From: Pandoraea iniqua
Lineage (GTDB): Bacteria; Pseudomonadota; Gammaproteobacteria; Burkholderiales; Burkholderiaceae
Direction: 5' to 3'
DNA length: 64,000 nt
Assembly (NCBI RefSeq): GCF_902459685.1
Contig: NZ_CABPSF010000003.1
Location: 992,001 to 1,056,000 of the forward strand
Part shown: positions 36,636 through 44,852 of the stretch, in pieces
Layout: each line of letters begins with the position of its first letter
Position numbering within the stretch: the stretch's first letter is position 1
The notes under the pieces: generated by a model
What the model saw: the letters and a program-made list of their open reading frames with translations, nothing else
The model's database searches: none
Told to the model about the DNA's origin: nothing
Translations under genes and position numbers: made by a program

Positions 36636-36664
36636 TTCATTCCTGCAAAAAGCTCTGCTATAAT
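36636..36664 (+). promoter_or_regulatory. Promoter of tRNA-Pro
   Basis: A consensus -10 box TATAAT (36659-36664) has TTCATT 17 bp upstream as a weak -35. Transcription would start about 36671, some 34 bp before the mature tRNA end. Confidence 0.7.
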
Positions 36665-36704
36665 CGCCTGCTTTCGAGCGATACATTTAACGATGTGTCT
36701 CTCA

Positions 36705-36781
<77 letters not shown>

Positions 36782-36787
36782 GAATAG

Positions 36788-36823
36788 AAAAACCCGCACA
36801 GTCTTTGGCTGTGCGGTTTTTTT
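36788..36823. terminator. Terminator after tRNA-Pro
   Basis: CCGCACAG and CTGTGCGG pair around a 7-base loop, with an A-run before and seven T after. It lies 7 bp after the tRNA and 10 bp before the convergent VOC gene end, so it can serve both. Confidence 0.9.
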
Positions 36824-36832
36824 CGTTTCAAA

Positions 36833-37204
36833 TCAGTCAAGCTGCGCGAGCTGGAACACATTGCCTTCCGGGTCTTCGCCGTCGCACATCAATAAGGGAA
36901 AGCCGTCAAATCGCTTGAGCTCGCGCATGCGCACGCCATCGTGGATCAGGCGCTCACGCAACTCGGGCAGTCCTGAGGGCACGGTGAACACCAATTTGGC
37001 GTTCGACTGAGTTCCCGTCGGCAACTGGCCCCGAAATGGCTCGCCAACCAGATGCAGCGCAAGTTCGACAGCGCCGGCACGAAGGACAACCCACTCGCCC
37101 ACGATTTCCTCGACCACAGGAAGATCGAAGTGCTTTTGATAGAACGCGCTAAGCAAGCTGACGTTGCGAACGTAAAGAATCACCCTCGACATGTGCAATG
37201 ACAT
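36833..37204 (-). CDS. VOC (glyoxalase/bleomycin-resistance) family protein
   Basis: Encodes 123 aa with TGAGGT before the ATG. The beta-alpha-beta-beta-beta fold pattern is visible: VILYVRNVSLLSAFYQKHFDLPVVEE, VVLRAGAVELALHLVG, then LVFTVPSGLPELRERLIHDGV and DGEDPEGNVFQLAQL, the last with the usual metal-ligand Glu position (EGNVFQL). Members are metal-dependent lyases, dioxygenases or drug-binding proteins; the exact role cannot be told. It lies 15 bp downstream of the DUF1254 gene and may share its transcript. Confidence 0.82.
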   Translation of the reverse strand: MSLHMSRVILYVRNVSLLSAFYQKHFDLPVVEEIVGEWVVLRAGAVELALHLVGEPFRGQLPTGTQSNAKLVFTVPSGLPELRERLIHDGVRMRELKRFDGFPLLMCDGEDPEGNVFQLAQLD

Positions 37205-37219
37205 GTTGGCACCTCAGTA

Positions 37220-38614
37220 TTAATTGACCTTCACAAGATCCGGTAGCACCCACGTCTTGTCGAAGAGCGGCTGCGTGGGTCCGTATAAACGGAACAGCAA
37301 CTCAAACTTCTCTCCGCGCTTCGTTGGCACCCAGTTCTTCTCATGGCCCGATGGCGCTTCCGGACCAAAGTAAATCGTCACCGAACCGTCGGGCCCCTTC
37401 TCCATGTCGGGGACTTGCGATGAACGGCTCGCGCCCGGCACGTCTTTGATAAGCGCATGCGTGGCGCGGCTATATGCCGTCACCGACCAATACTGGCGCA
37501 CCGGCGCGTCGCGTGGCACCGTCAGCCGATATTGCTGCCCGCCATCGAGGGCCGCCCCGTCCTTGTCTTGCCACGACAGCAGATAAAACTGCCCCGCGCC
37601 CAAACGCTTGATACCCACATACCCCATCGAATAGACAATCGCGCGCGCATCGACTGGATAGATGTCGGGCTCCGTGTACCCCTTCGACGCATCCTGAACC
37701 AACGCCGATGCCGCGGGAACCACCCAACGCGTGTTAGGAAAATACGGTTCGTAGGCCCGCTCCGACTGATAGGCAATCCAATCGTGCGCGTTGCGCGCGC
37801 CCTCGTTGAGCGTGGCAACTCTCCTGTCGTCAGGAGCGAACGGTTTTCCTTTCTCAATGCCAATGGATCGGAGCAAATCGATCATGACCTTGTCCCGTTC
37901 GAGCCAAGGTTCGTTCTGGACGATACGATCTAACGACTGGAAGTAGCGAATGTCGTAAGGGATCGTCGAATCGAAGAGCGCATTGTTGGCGTCGACGAAC
38001 CGCGTCGGCGGCGGCTTCGCGGCATTCGCCAGTGCATACAGCTTGACCCGCTTGCCATAAGCGACAGCTTCGGCAACGTCGGCATCGCTGTGGCTGCGCA
38101 ACGTGGAGCGGATCAATGCATAGCCGCTGTACGTCGGGGAACGCAGCACGATGTAGCCCTTCGGAATCTGACCGCGATAGTTCGGCGGAAGTATCAAGTA
38201 CTTGCCACCGGCCCCCTTGTCCGCCCCTGAAGGACCAGCATCCTCGAGCGGCATCTGCCACACATCGTCAATGTTGCCGGTGATCGAGCCATTCGGACCC
38301 GCCGGCGGAATCTCGAGCACCATCGGCCCTTGCTTCGTATTGAAGAACGGCATCAGGTAGATCGCATCCGGATTGGGCGTGAGCGTCTGGTTGCGCCAGT
38401 CCACCGGACGCGACCAATAGACGATCTGGTTCTCCCCGGCACCTGCCTTGATGGCGGCTTGCCGCATCAGATCGGTATTGACGGCCGGCATCGCCCAGAT
38501 GACCGCTTGCTCAGCGCGGCTGACCTCGGTTCGATTCAGCGCTGGCGATGTTTCGGCGCTGGCCAACATCGCTTGGGAGGACAGCAACAGTGCAACGAGA
38601 ATCGCATTCTTCAT
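37220..38614 (-). CDS. DUF1254/DUF1214 secreted protein
   Basis: Encodes 464 aa. A signal peptide (cut about ASA-ET, residue 20) is followed by the DUF1254 part (AEQAVIWAMPAVNTDLMRQAA, TLTPNPDAIYLMPFFNT) and, after residue 320, the DUF1214 part (YRLTVPRDAPVRQYWSVTAYSRATHALI, DGSVTIYFGPEAPSGHEKNWVPT). Members are periplasmic and of unknown activity. The protein is full length. A small VOC gene follows closely. Confidence 0.88.
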   Translation of the reverse strand: MKNAILVALLLSSQAMLASAETSPALNRTEVSRAEQAVIWAMPAVNTDLMRQAAIKAGAGENQIVYWSRPVDWRNQTLTPNPDAIYLMPFFNTKQGPMVLEIPPAGPNGSITGNIDDVWQMPLEDAGPSGADKGAGGKYLILPPNYRGQIPKGYIVLRSPTYSGYALIRSTLRSHSDADVAEAVAYGKRVKLYALANAAKPPPTRFVDANNALFDSTIPYDIRYFQSLDRIVQNEPWLERDKVMIDLLRSIGIEKGKPFAPDDRRVATLNEGARNAHDWIAYQSERAYEPYFPNTRWVVPAASALVQDASKGYTEPDIYPVDARAIVYSMGYVGIKRLGAGQFYLLSWQDKDGAALDGGQQYRLTVPRDAPVRQYWSVTAYSRATHALIKDVPGASRSSQVPDMEKGPDGSVTIYFGPEAPSGHEKNWVPTKRGEKFELLFRLYGPTQPLFDKTWVLPDLVKVN

Positions 38615-38766
38615 TCATGCTCTCCTGGTGTCGGAACATCGCGGTGCGTTCAAGCGACGGCGAATCCGTTGTGCTCCGCCGCAGTCAATCCGTGACTTCT
38701 GTTTGCCATGCCAAAACAGCAGACCTGACCATACTCGATTAAAGCGTCGGTGTCCTGTTGAATTCA

Positions 38767-39519
38767 TCACCGCATCGGTCGATGCGAAATATCATCCAGC
38801 AACGGCACGATCGCCAGCATGATAAGAATCAGTGCCAGCGGCACCGTCGACACGAAGCCAAGATGTTTAAAACCGAGGGCACCCGCGACGCCGCCGAGAA
38901 AGAACATGCCGAGCAGCGATGCCAGCAGGCGAAGCTTGCCTTGATCGGCCGCGACCCGTTGCGGTTCTGCCATCAGACCCGGTCGATTCCAGTACAGCAT
39001 TTTTCCCAGCTCGATGCCGATGTCGGTCACTAAACCGGTGACATGCGTCGTCCGAATTTCTGCCTTCGATATCTTCGTGATGATCGCGTTCTGAAGCCCC
39101 ATTACGTAGCACAACAGTGCGACCGTCGCGGATGCAAACAGCCATCGATGATGTTCGAGACTCGCCCCCAGCAGGCCGAAACCAATGAGTAGCGCCGCCT
39201 CCAGCAACAAAGGCGCGGCATAGGCGCTGTGGGTCTGATGACGGCGTCCCCAGTTGATGAGAATGGAGGAAGTGGCTGCACCGAAGAGAAACGCGAGAAG
39301 TGCGCTGACGCCGGTGAGCACGTACACCAACTGTCCCAGCACCAGATCATCTGAGAGCGATGCCACGATGCCGGACATGTGCGATGTGTACTGCCCGACC
39401 GCGAGAAAGCCGCCCGCGTTCGCGGCACCGGCAACGAACGCCAGCGAGCACCCCAGCCGTCGATTGGCCGCCTCTGTGCGCACGGGTTGGGTGAATCCTC
39501 GCAGGTAATTGATCGGCAT
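38767..39519 (-). CDS. YoaK family (DUF1275) membrane protein
   Basis: Encodes 250 aa from the ATG at 39519 (MPINYLRGFTQPVRTE). The family pattern is clear: LAFVAGAANAGGFLAVGQYTSHMSGIV near the start, GLQNAIITKISKAEIRTTHVTGLVTDIGIELG in the middle. Six or seven transmembrane segments. Transport function is presumed but unproven for the family. It is alone, with 152 bp to the DUF1254 gene downstream. Confidence 0.88.
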   Translation of the reverse strand: MPINYLRGFTQPVRTEAANRRLGCSLAFVAGAANAGGFLAVGQYTSHMSGIVASLSDDLVLGQLVYVLTGVSALLAFLFGAATSSILINWGRRHQTHSAYAAPLLLEAALLIGFGLLGASLEHHRWLFASATVALLCYVMGLQNAIITKISKAEIRTTHVTGLVTDIGIELGKMLYWNRPGLMAEPQRVAADQGKLRLLASLLGMFFLGGVAGALGFKHLGFVSTVPLALILIMLAIVPLLDDISHRPMR

Positions 39520-39643
39520 GACGCAACTCACTCACGGCAAAGGCGCACAGGAACAGGCATGAAAGCCGATTCTAACGCGTGGCGTTGCGGCGCCGTTCAA
39601 GACATGTTCGTCGACCTCACTACCGTCACTTCCGCCACTGCCC

Positions 39644-40333
39644 TCACTCTCGGGTCATGGCGCAAACGGCGCAGCCACCGTCTTTGTTGCACCAGCGATC
39701 GGTCAGCGTCTGTTCATCCGGCGACAGCGACATTTCGTGTGTGCTGCCGACACTGCTGCTCACCCGTGCGCTCCCAGATGCGAGCGTCCCGGTCAGCGAT
39801 GCCGAATACGAGTACGCCGGGCTGTGCTCGCTCAGCGTGCCGGAGACTGTCCCGCCATTCGCGCTCAACGTCACGGTCACGTCACGCGGCGGACCGCCGC
39901 CGCCCCACCATCCCGGCGCGCCCGGACACGCCGATGCGTGCCATCGCCCGCCCACACCCAGCGCGCGCTTCACTTCGTTATCCGATGGTTTTGCAACGTT
40001 GCCGCCAACTTGCCGGCAAACCTTGCAGCTCACATCGGAAACATTCTTTCGCGTTATCGGCTGGGTTCCGAAGACGCGATCGTCGCCTTGATTTCCCTGA
40101 CTGAGAATCGTGAAGTAGGGTGTCCCGTCGACGTAGTAATCGACCTTGGCACACATCGGGCTGGTCGACGTGATCTTGATATCCGCCCCATAACTCCCCT
40201 TTGTGGATTCCGTCGGAACCACCACGATCGAGGCAGCACATGCCCCGACGATCTGCTGGCAATCGCAGTTGTTCCCCTGTGCAGACACCCCTATCGAGAC
40301 GCCCGCTAACAACGCTCCGAGTATGCTTCGCAT
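39644..40333 (-). CDS. Secreted Cys-rich hypothetical protein
   Basis: Encodes 229 aa. A signal peptide (ALLAGVSIGVSAQG, cut about residue 19) is followed by a mature part with ten Cys: NCDCQQ, GACAAS, MCAK, SCKVCRQ, SACPG, RWCN and GGCAVCAM. The even number and exported nature suggest disulfides, though paired C-x2-C motifs could also bind metal. The C-terminal half has beta-rich Ser/Thr sequence (VTVTLSANGGTVSGTLSE). No family recognised. It lies alone with no close partner. Confidence 0.7.
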   Translation of the reverse strand: MRSILGALLAGVSIGVSAQGNNCDCQQIVGACAASIVVVPTESTKGSYGADIKITSTSPMCAKVDYYVDGTPYFTILSQGNQGDDRVFGTQPITRKNVSDVSCKVCRQVGGNVAKPSDNEVKRALGVGGRWHASACPGAPGWWGGGGPPRDVTVTLSANGGTVSGTLSEHSPAYSYSASLTGTLASGSARVSSSVGSTHEMSLSPDEQTLTDRWCNKDGGCAVCAMTRE

Positions 40334-40505
40334 CGCTGCCCCCTTCCGTTTTCATGCGATTGTATGAGCCGCCGACCACGTGGGCATCCTCCATCTGACG
40401 GAGTCGCAACGAGACGTGTCCGGCTGCGCGCCGTCGCAGCTGCCACGGGCTTATTCAACCGCTATGGCACAATCGCGGCTCTTGTCACAACATCGGAGTC
40501 ACAAC

Positions 40506-40694
40506 ATGGCCCTCTACGAACTGCCGGAAGCCCGGCAAATTGCACGTACCTTCGTCCAGGAGCTCATCAAGGCTCAAGGCATTCCCCTGACAGGATCGAA
40601 GGGCGTCACCGACCCGGCAGCTTCTGGTGAGCGCGATGCAGCGTACCTGCACAGCCTTCTCGAAAACCTGACCAAGAAACTCGCCGGCGGCTGA
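40506..40694 (+). CDS. Small hypothetical protein
   Basis: Encodes 62 aa (MALYELPEARQIARTFVQEL at the start, LHSLLENLTKKLAGG at the end). The ATG has GGAG eight bases upstream. It is predicted mostly helical and soluble, with no Cys and no signal peptide. It lies 28 bp before the methyltransferase gene on the same strand, so the two are likely co-transcribed. No family is recognised. Confidence 0.65.
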   Translation: MALYELPEARQIARTFVQELIKAQGIPLTGSKGVTDPAASGERDAAYLHSLLENLTKKLAGG

Positions 40695-40722
40695 AACACA
40701 CCCCACCCGCGCAATACCGCTG

Positions 40723-41529
40723 ATGTCCACGACACCCACTCCCACGCCCCCGCTCGACTTTCTCTCGCACAATCGCGCCGCATGGGACAAACAAGCGACT
40801 GAGGTGCGTGAGTGGTCACGTCCCGTGAGCCCGGAAACGGTGGCGTCGGCCAAACTTGGCAACTGGAACGTGCATCTCACGCCGCGTCCGTTGCCAAAGG
40901 ATTGGCTGGGTGATGTTGCCGGGAAACGCATCCTCTGTCTCGCCTCCGCAGGCGGGCAACAAGCCCCCGTGCTTGCCGCAGCCGGCGCGCTCGTCACCGT
41001 CTTCGACATCTCGGACGCGCAGCTTGAACAGGATCGCAAAGTCGCTGAGCGCGACGGCCTCACGCTAAACACCTGCCAAGGCGACATGCGAGATTTAAGC
41101 GCGTTCGATAACGCATCGTTCGACATCGTCTTTCACCCGATCTCGAATCTTTATGTGCCCGATGTGCGCCCGGTCTGGCGCGAATGCCATCGCGTATTAA
41201 AAGCCGGTGGCACATTGCTCTCAAGTTTCTACAACCCGGTCGTGTTCATCGGCGACCGTGATCCCGACTTTGCGAAACAAGGCCTGATCCGTCCGCAATA
41301 CAAACTGCCCTACGCCGATCTGAATGATCTGCCGCCCGACCAGCTTCAAAAGAAGCGCGACGCCGGTGAAGCGTTGGTCTTCGGTCATTCACTCGGCGAC
41401 TTGATCGGCGGACAACTCGACGCCGGCTTCGTTATCGAAGGTTTTTACGAAGACGAGCAGCCCAACCCGCGCTTCGTTGTCGATCGCTTTTTGCCCACGT
41501 TTCTCGCAACGCGCGCGCGCAAGCAATGA
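40723..41529 (+). CDS. Class I SAM-dependent methyltransferase
   Basis: Encodes 268 aa. The SAM-binding motif I is RILCLASAGGQQAPVLAAAG (about residue 68), with motif II at VTVFDISDAQLEQDR and the motif DIVFHPISNLYVPDVRPVWRECHRVLKAGGTLL in sections, the Methyltransf_11 pattern. The motif I Gly set is altered (ASAGG rather than GxGxG), a known variant. The substrate is unknown. A 62-aa gene precedes it closely. Confidence 0.85.
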   Translation: MSTTPTPTPPLDFLSHNRAAWDKQATEVREWSRPVSPETVASAKLGNWNVHLTPRPLPKDWLGDVAGKRILCLASAGGQQAPVLAAAGALVTVFDISDAQLEQDRKVAERDGLTLNTCQGDMRDLSAFDNASFDIVFHPISNLYVPDVRPVWRECHRVLKAGGTLLSSFYNPVVFIGDRDPDFAKQGLIRPQYKLPYADLNDLPPDQLQKKRDAGEALVFGHSLGDLIGGQLDAGFVIEGFYEDEQPNPRFVVDRFLPTFLATRARKQ

Positions 41530-41579
41530 CGCGATCCCGGTCAACGCGGATGTGACGTCATCGATCACTCTCAAAAAAC

Positions 41580-41615
41580 ACTGTACATTTAAACATTACT
41601 GTTTTTTTGTACAGT
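41580..41615 (+). promoter_or_regulatory. LexA-like operator before the 81-aa gene
   Basis: CTGTTTTTTTGTACAG (41599-41614) fits CTGT-N8-ACAG, the LexA box form of Escherichia coli and many betaproteobacteria. A second half-site, ACTGTAC (41580-41586), forms a wider inverted repeat with GTACAGT (41609-41615). The box centre is about 57 bp before the GTG start, a usual place for an SOS operator over a promoter. This is a sequence match only. Confidence 0.55.
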
Positions 41616-41662
41616 ATCTTGTGCTACATTCCCTTCACCAATGTTCCTTGGGGAGTTGCATC

Positions 41663-41908
41663 GTGAGTGATCCGAAATCCGTCAAATTCATCGTCGTGCC
41701 CTATCGCAAGAACAAGGACGGCGCCCTGCAACCCGGCGAGCTTCGCCAAGCCAGTACCGAATTCGGTGCCGTGCGTATCGCGCAAGCCATGGCCTCGGGT
41801 TTTGCCGGCATCGCCGCCTACGAAGTACTGGTCGATGACGAGTCCGGCACGATGGATTCGCCGCGAGTTCTGTTTCAGGAGGGTGCGATTCCGGCACTTG
41901 CCGAATAA
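41663..41908 (+). CDS. Small hypothetical protein, possibly SOS-regulated
   Basis: Encodes 81 aa from a GTG at 41663 with GGGGAG upstream; a longer frame to 41477 overlaps the methyltransferase gene and is unlikely. The sequence (VKFIVVPYRKNKDGALQPGE at the start) is mixed alpha/beta, acidic near the C-terminus (DDESGTMDSPRVLFQEG), with no Cys and no signal peptide. No family is recognised. It is monocistronic and its promoter region carries a LexA-like box, so induction by DNA damage is a testable idea. Confidence 0.7.
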   Translation: MSDPKSVKFIVVPYRKNKDGALQPGELRQASTEFGAVRIAQAMASGFAGIAAYEVLVDDESGTMDSPRVLFQEGAIPALAE

Positions 41909-41974
41909 GCTGACCGAGCAAACTAAGCAAACTTTCGTTTCTCCAGTCAGTGGCGCACCGCCACCGGCCCATGA

Positions 41975-43573
41975 CTATTTAGCCGTCGCGGCGGCTTGCG
42001 GTTTTTTAGTCTTGAGCAGAAACGCTGCCCCGGTACACGCGATCATTGCGATGCCGGCAAGTAGAAACGTGTCGCTATACGCCATGAAAAGCGCCTCGCG
42101 CATCACGCGCTGTTGCATCAGCGACAGCGCTGCTTCGCGCACATTGCCGGGCGCACCGTGGCCGTGCGCCAGCCATCCGCTCAGCACCTGCATGCGCTCG
42201 CGAAACGCCTCCGCATAGAGCGTGACCGACTCGCCAATGCGCATCGCGTGCAGTTTCTGACGCTCCACGACAATCTGACTCGCCACCGCAATACCGATCG
42301 CCCCACCGACGTTGCGCACCATGTTGAAGACGCCCGATGCCGAGCCGACCTGCGCCCGCTCGATGCCGGCCACCGCCATCACCGACAACGCAATCACCAC
42401 CAACGACTGTCCGATCCCTCGCACGATCAGCGACGGCACAATGACGTTGGTGCCCGCGTTGGCGTCGAGGTGGATGTTCATCAGGCAACCCGCCGCCACC
42501 AGCGCAAAGCCCAGAATGATGGTCGGTCGGGCACCGATCCGTCGCATGAGCGGTGGCGTCAGAAACGACATCACAAACTGCACGACGCCATACGGAATCA
42601 TCGTCAGACCGATATCGCGTGCGCTGAAACCATGCAATTCGGCAAAGTAGTTCGGCACCAGAAACACCACCCCAAACACCACCGCACCGAACAAGAACTG
42701 CATCAGACTGGCCACACCGAAGTTGTATCGTCCCAGCAACCGCAGATTGATGAACGGCGTCTTGCGATGCCACTGCGTCCACACGAACACGCCCAACCCC
42801 ACGACCGCAACGATCGCCAGTTGCGTGATTTCGTGCGACGCAAACCAGTCCTTGCGACCGCCCTCCTCCAGCACGATCTGTAACGCACTCAAACCGACAG
42901 CCATCGCTCCGATGCCGAACCAGTCGGCTCGTTTGAGCTGATCGAGATGCACGGGCGCTGGCTTGATCGCCCAACCGATGGCGGCAAGCAACGCCAGGCC
43001 CGGTGGTATCTGCAAATAGAAAATCCAGCGCCATGAGTACATGTCGGTGAGCCACCCGCCCAACGACGGCCCCGCCGCCTGCGCCACATTGTTGGCAACG
43101 GCGAAAAGCGCCATACCCAACGGATGTCGCGACACCGGCAACTCGGACACGATCAACTGAAACGACATCGGAATCAGCACCCCGCCGAAGGCGCCCTGTA
43201 ACGCCCGCGCCGCGATCATCGTATTGATATCGGGCGCAAGCGAACACGCCAGCGAGAAGACCAGAAAGCCGCTGGTGCCAACCACCAGCACGCGCCTTGC
43301 CGAGAACACCGACACCAGCCATCCAGTCAGCGGAATCACGATGATTTCCGCCACGAGATATGCTGTGGTGATCCACGAGCCCTCTTCAAAACTGGCACCG
43401 AGCGAGCCACGAATATCCGGTAACGAGGCGTTCGTCACATGCACGTTCATGCCCGCCATGAAGCAACCGAACACGCCCCCCAGCACCGCAACCCAAGCCC
43501 GCAGCGACACATGCTCGGAAGATTTTTCCGATGCGTCATCACCCGCGCCCGGCGTGGACGATGCCGTACTCAT
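41975..43573 (-). CDS. DHA2 family drug efflux pump (EmrB-like MFS)
   Basis: Encodes 532 aa. DHA2 landmarks: LRAWVAVLGGVFGCFMAGMNVHVTNASLPDI, the D-x-R-type loop WLVSVFSARRVLVVG, ARALQGAFGGVLIPMS, and motif C-like VAQAAGPSLGGWLTDMYSWRWIFYLQIP in sections. The family has 14 transmembrane segments. With the HlyD adaptor and outer-membrane factor encoded upstream it should form a tripartite exporter spanning both membranes. Its ATG overlaps the adaptor stop by 4 bp (ATGA). Last gene of the operon. Confidence 0.93.
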   Translation of the reverse strand: MSTASSTPGAGDDASEKSSEHVSLRAWVAVLGGVFGCFMAGMNVHVTNASLPDIRGSLGASFEEGSWITTAYLVAEIIVIPLTGWLVSVFSARRVLVVGTSGFLVFSLACSLAPDINTMIAARALQGAFGGVLIPMSFQLIVSELPVSRHPLGMALFAVANNVAQAAGPSLGGWLTDMYSWRWIFYLQIPPGLALLAAIGWAIKPAPVHLDQLKRADWFGIGAMAVGLSALQIVLEEGGRKDWFASHEITQLAIVAVVGLGVFVWTQWHRKTPFINLRLLGRYNFGVASLMQFLFGAVVFGVVFLVPNYFAELHGFSARDIGLTMIPYGVVQFVMSFLTPPLMRRIGARPTIILGFALVAAGCLMNIHLDANAGTNVIVPSLIVRGIGQSLVVIALSVMAVAGIERAQVGSASGVFNMVRNVGGAIGIAVASQIVVERQKLHAMRIGESVTLYAEAFRERMQVLSGWLAHGHGAPGNVREAALSLMQQRVMREALFMAYSDTFLLAGIAMIACTGAAFLLKTKKPQAAATAK

Positions 43574-44724
43574 TGCGCCGCCCCATTGTCCGACTGCTGA
43601 TCAGGACGCAAGTCAGAACGTGTATCGACGCGAGCGATCACTGACATCCCGGGGCGAAGTGCGGGCACGCCTCGCCCGCCGTTCTGCGTTCGATCCAATC
43701 GAATCTTCACGGGAATACGCTGCACGATCTTGGTGAAGTTACCCGTCGCGTTGTCGGGCGGCAGTAACGCGAATTCCGCCCCCGAGCCCGGCGCGAAGCC
43801 AGTCACGCGGCCATGCAGCGCGTGCTCGGGAAATGCGTCGATATCGATATCGACGGGCTGCCCCGGCTGCATGCGCGTGATCTGCGTTTCCTTGAAGTTG
43901 GCGACCACATACACGTCATCGAGTGGCACCAGCGCGAGCAACGGCGTGCCGGTCTCGACGTATTGCCCTGCCCGTACCGTGCGCTGACCGACGGTGCCGT
44001 CGCGGCTTGCGCGCACCGTCGTGTGCACAAGATCGTTCTCCGCCAACACGAGCGCTGCCTGTGCTGCGGTGAGCTGCGCCTGCGCTTGTGCAATTGCCGC
44101 CTTGCTTTGCTCGCGACGCCGTGCAAGCACGGTCTGCTGCGCCACTTGTGTATCACCGGCCGCCCGCGTCCGCGCCAGTGCCGCCTGCGCCTTGCTCGCT
44201 TCGGCAGCGGCTTGTTCCCAGCGCTGCTGGCTGGCGGCCCCATCGCCAAGCAGATCGCGATAGCGTGCGGCATCGGCAGTCTGTCGCCGCGCTTCGGCGC
44301 TCGCGCCTGCGACTTCCGCCTGTGCCTGTGCGATGACACTGCGTTGGCGCATCAACTCTGCATCGAGCGTCGCCGCCGCATCGGTCTGCGCCTGCACGTC
44401 GGCCGTCGCCGCCTGCACTGCCGCCTGCGCCCGCGTCACGCGTGCGCGGTAGTCGCGATCGTCAAGCTGCACCAGCACATCGCCGTGCTTCACGCGCTGG
44501 TTATCGTCCACCACAACCCGACTGACGTAACCGGCCACGCGCGGACTGACGGTGACGGTATCGGCGCGCACGTAGGCATCGTCGGTCGACTGGAAGAAGC
44601 GGCCGGTCAGCCACCAATGTGCGCCACCTGCGATGGCGGCAACGCTCAGGGCCGCACCGGCGGCAAGCATCCACGTCTTCCGGCGCACACGCAGTGGCTG
44701 ACCGGGCAAGGCTACAGAACTCAT
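43570..44724 (-). CDS. HlyD/EmrA-type membrane fusion protein
   Basis: Encodes 384 aa from the ATG at 44724. One N-terminal transmembrane anchor (WMLAAGAALSVAAIAGGAHWW in parts), a biotinyl-lipoyl-like half (STDDAYVRADTVTVSPRVAGYV and VVVDDNQRVKHGDVLVQLDD), a long Ala/Gln-rich coiled coil (about residues 95-215), the second lipoyl half (VRASRDGTVGQRTVRAGQYVETGTPLLALV in sections) and beta-barrel part. It bridges the DHA2 pump and the outer-membrane channel. Confidence 0.93.
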   Translation of the reverse strand: MSSVALPGQPLRVRRKTWMLAAGAALSVAAIAGGAHWWLTGRFFQSTDDAYVRADTVTVSPRVAGYVSRVVVDDNQRVKHGDVLVQLDDRDYRARVTRAQAAVQAATADVQAQTDAAATLDAELMRQRSVIAQAQAEVAGASAEARRQTADAARYRDLLGDGAASQQRWEQAAAEASKAQAALARTRAAGDTQVAQQTVLARRREQSKAAIAQAQAQLTAAQAALVLAENDLVHTTVRASRDGTVGQRTVRAGQYVETGTPLLALVPLDDVYVVANFKETQITRMQPGQPVDIDIDAFPEHALHGRVTGFAPGSGAEFALLPPDNATGNFTKIVQRIPVKIRLDRTQNGGRGVPALRPGMSVIARVDTRSDLRPDQQSDNGAAQ

Positions 44725-44852
44725 GACAAGACTCTCGAAGAAAGGTCGGGCAAAGAAAGGGAAGCCGTGCACGTCGCGTCGGTGGCATCGGTTTCAGGGC
44801 GAGCGCAGTCAGTCAGGCGGCGTCGCCTTTTCAGGGGGAGATCCGGGCAGCG

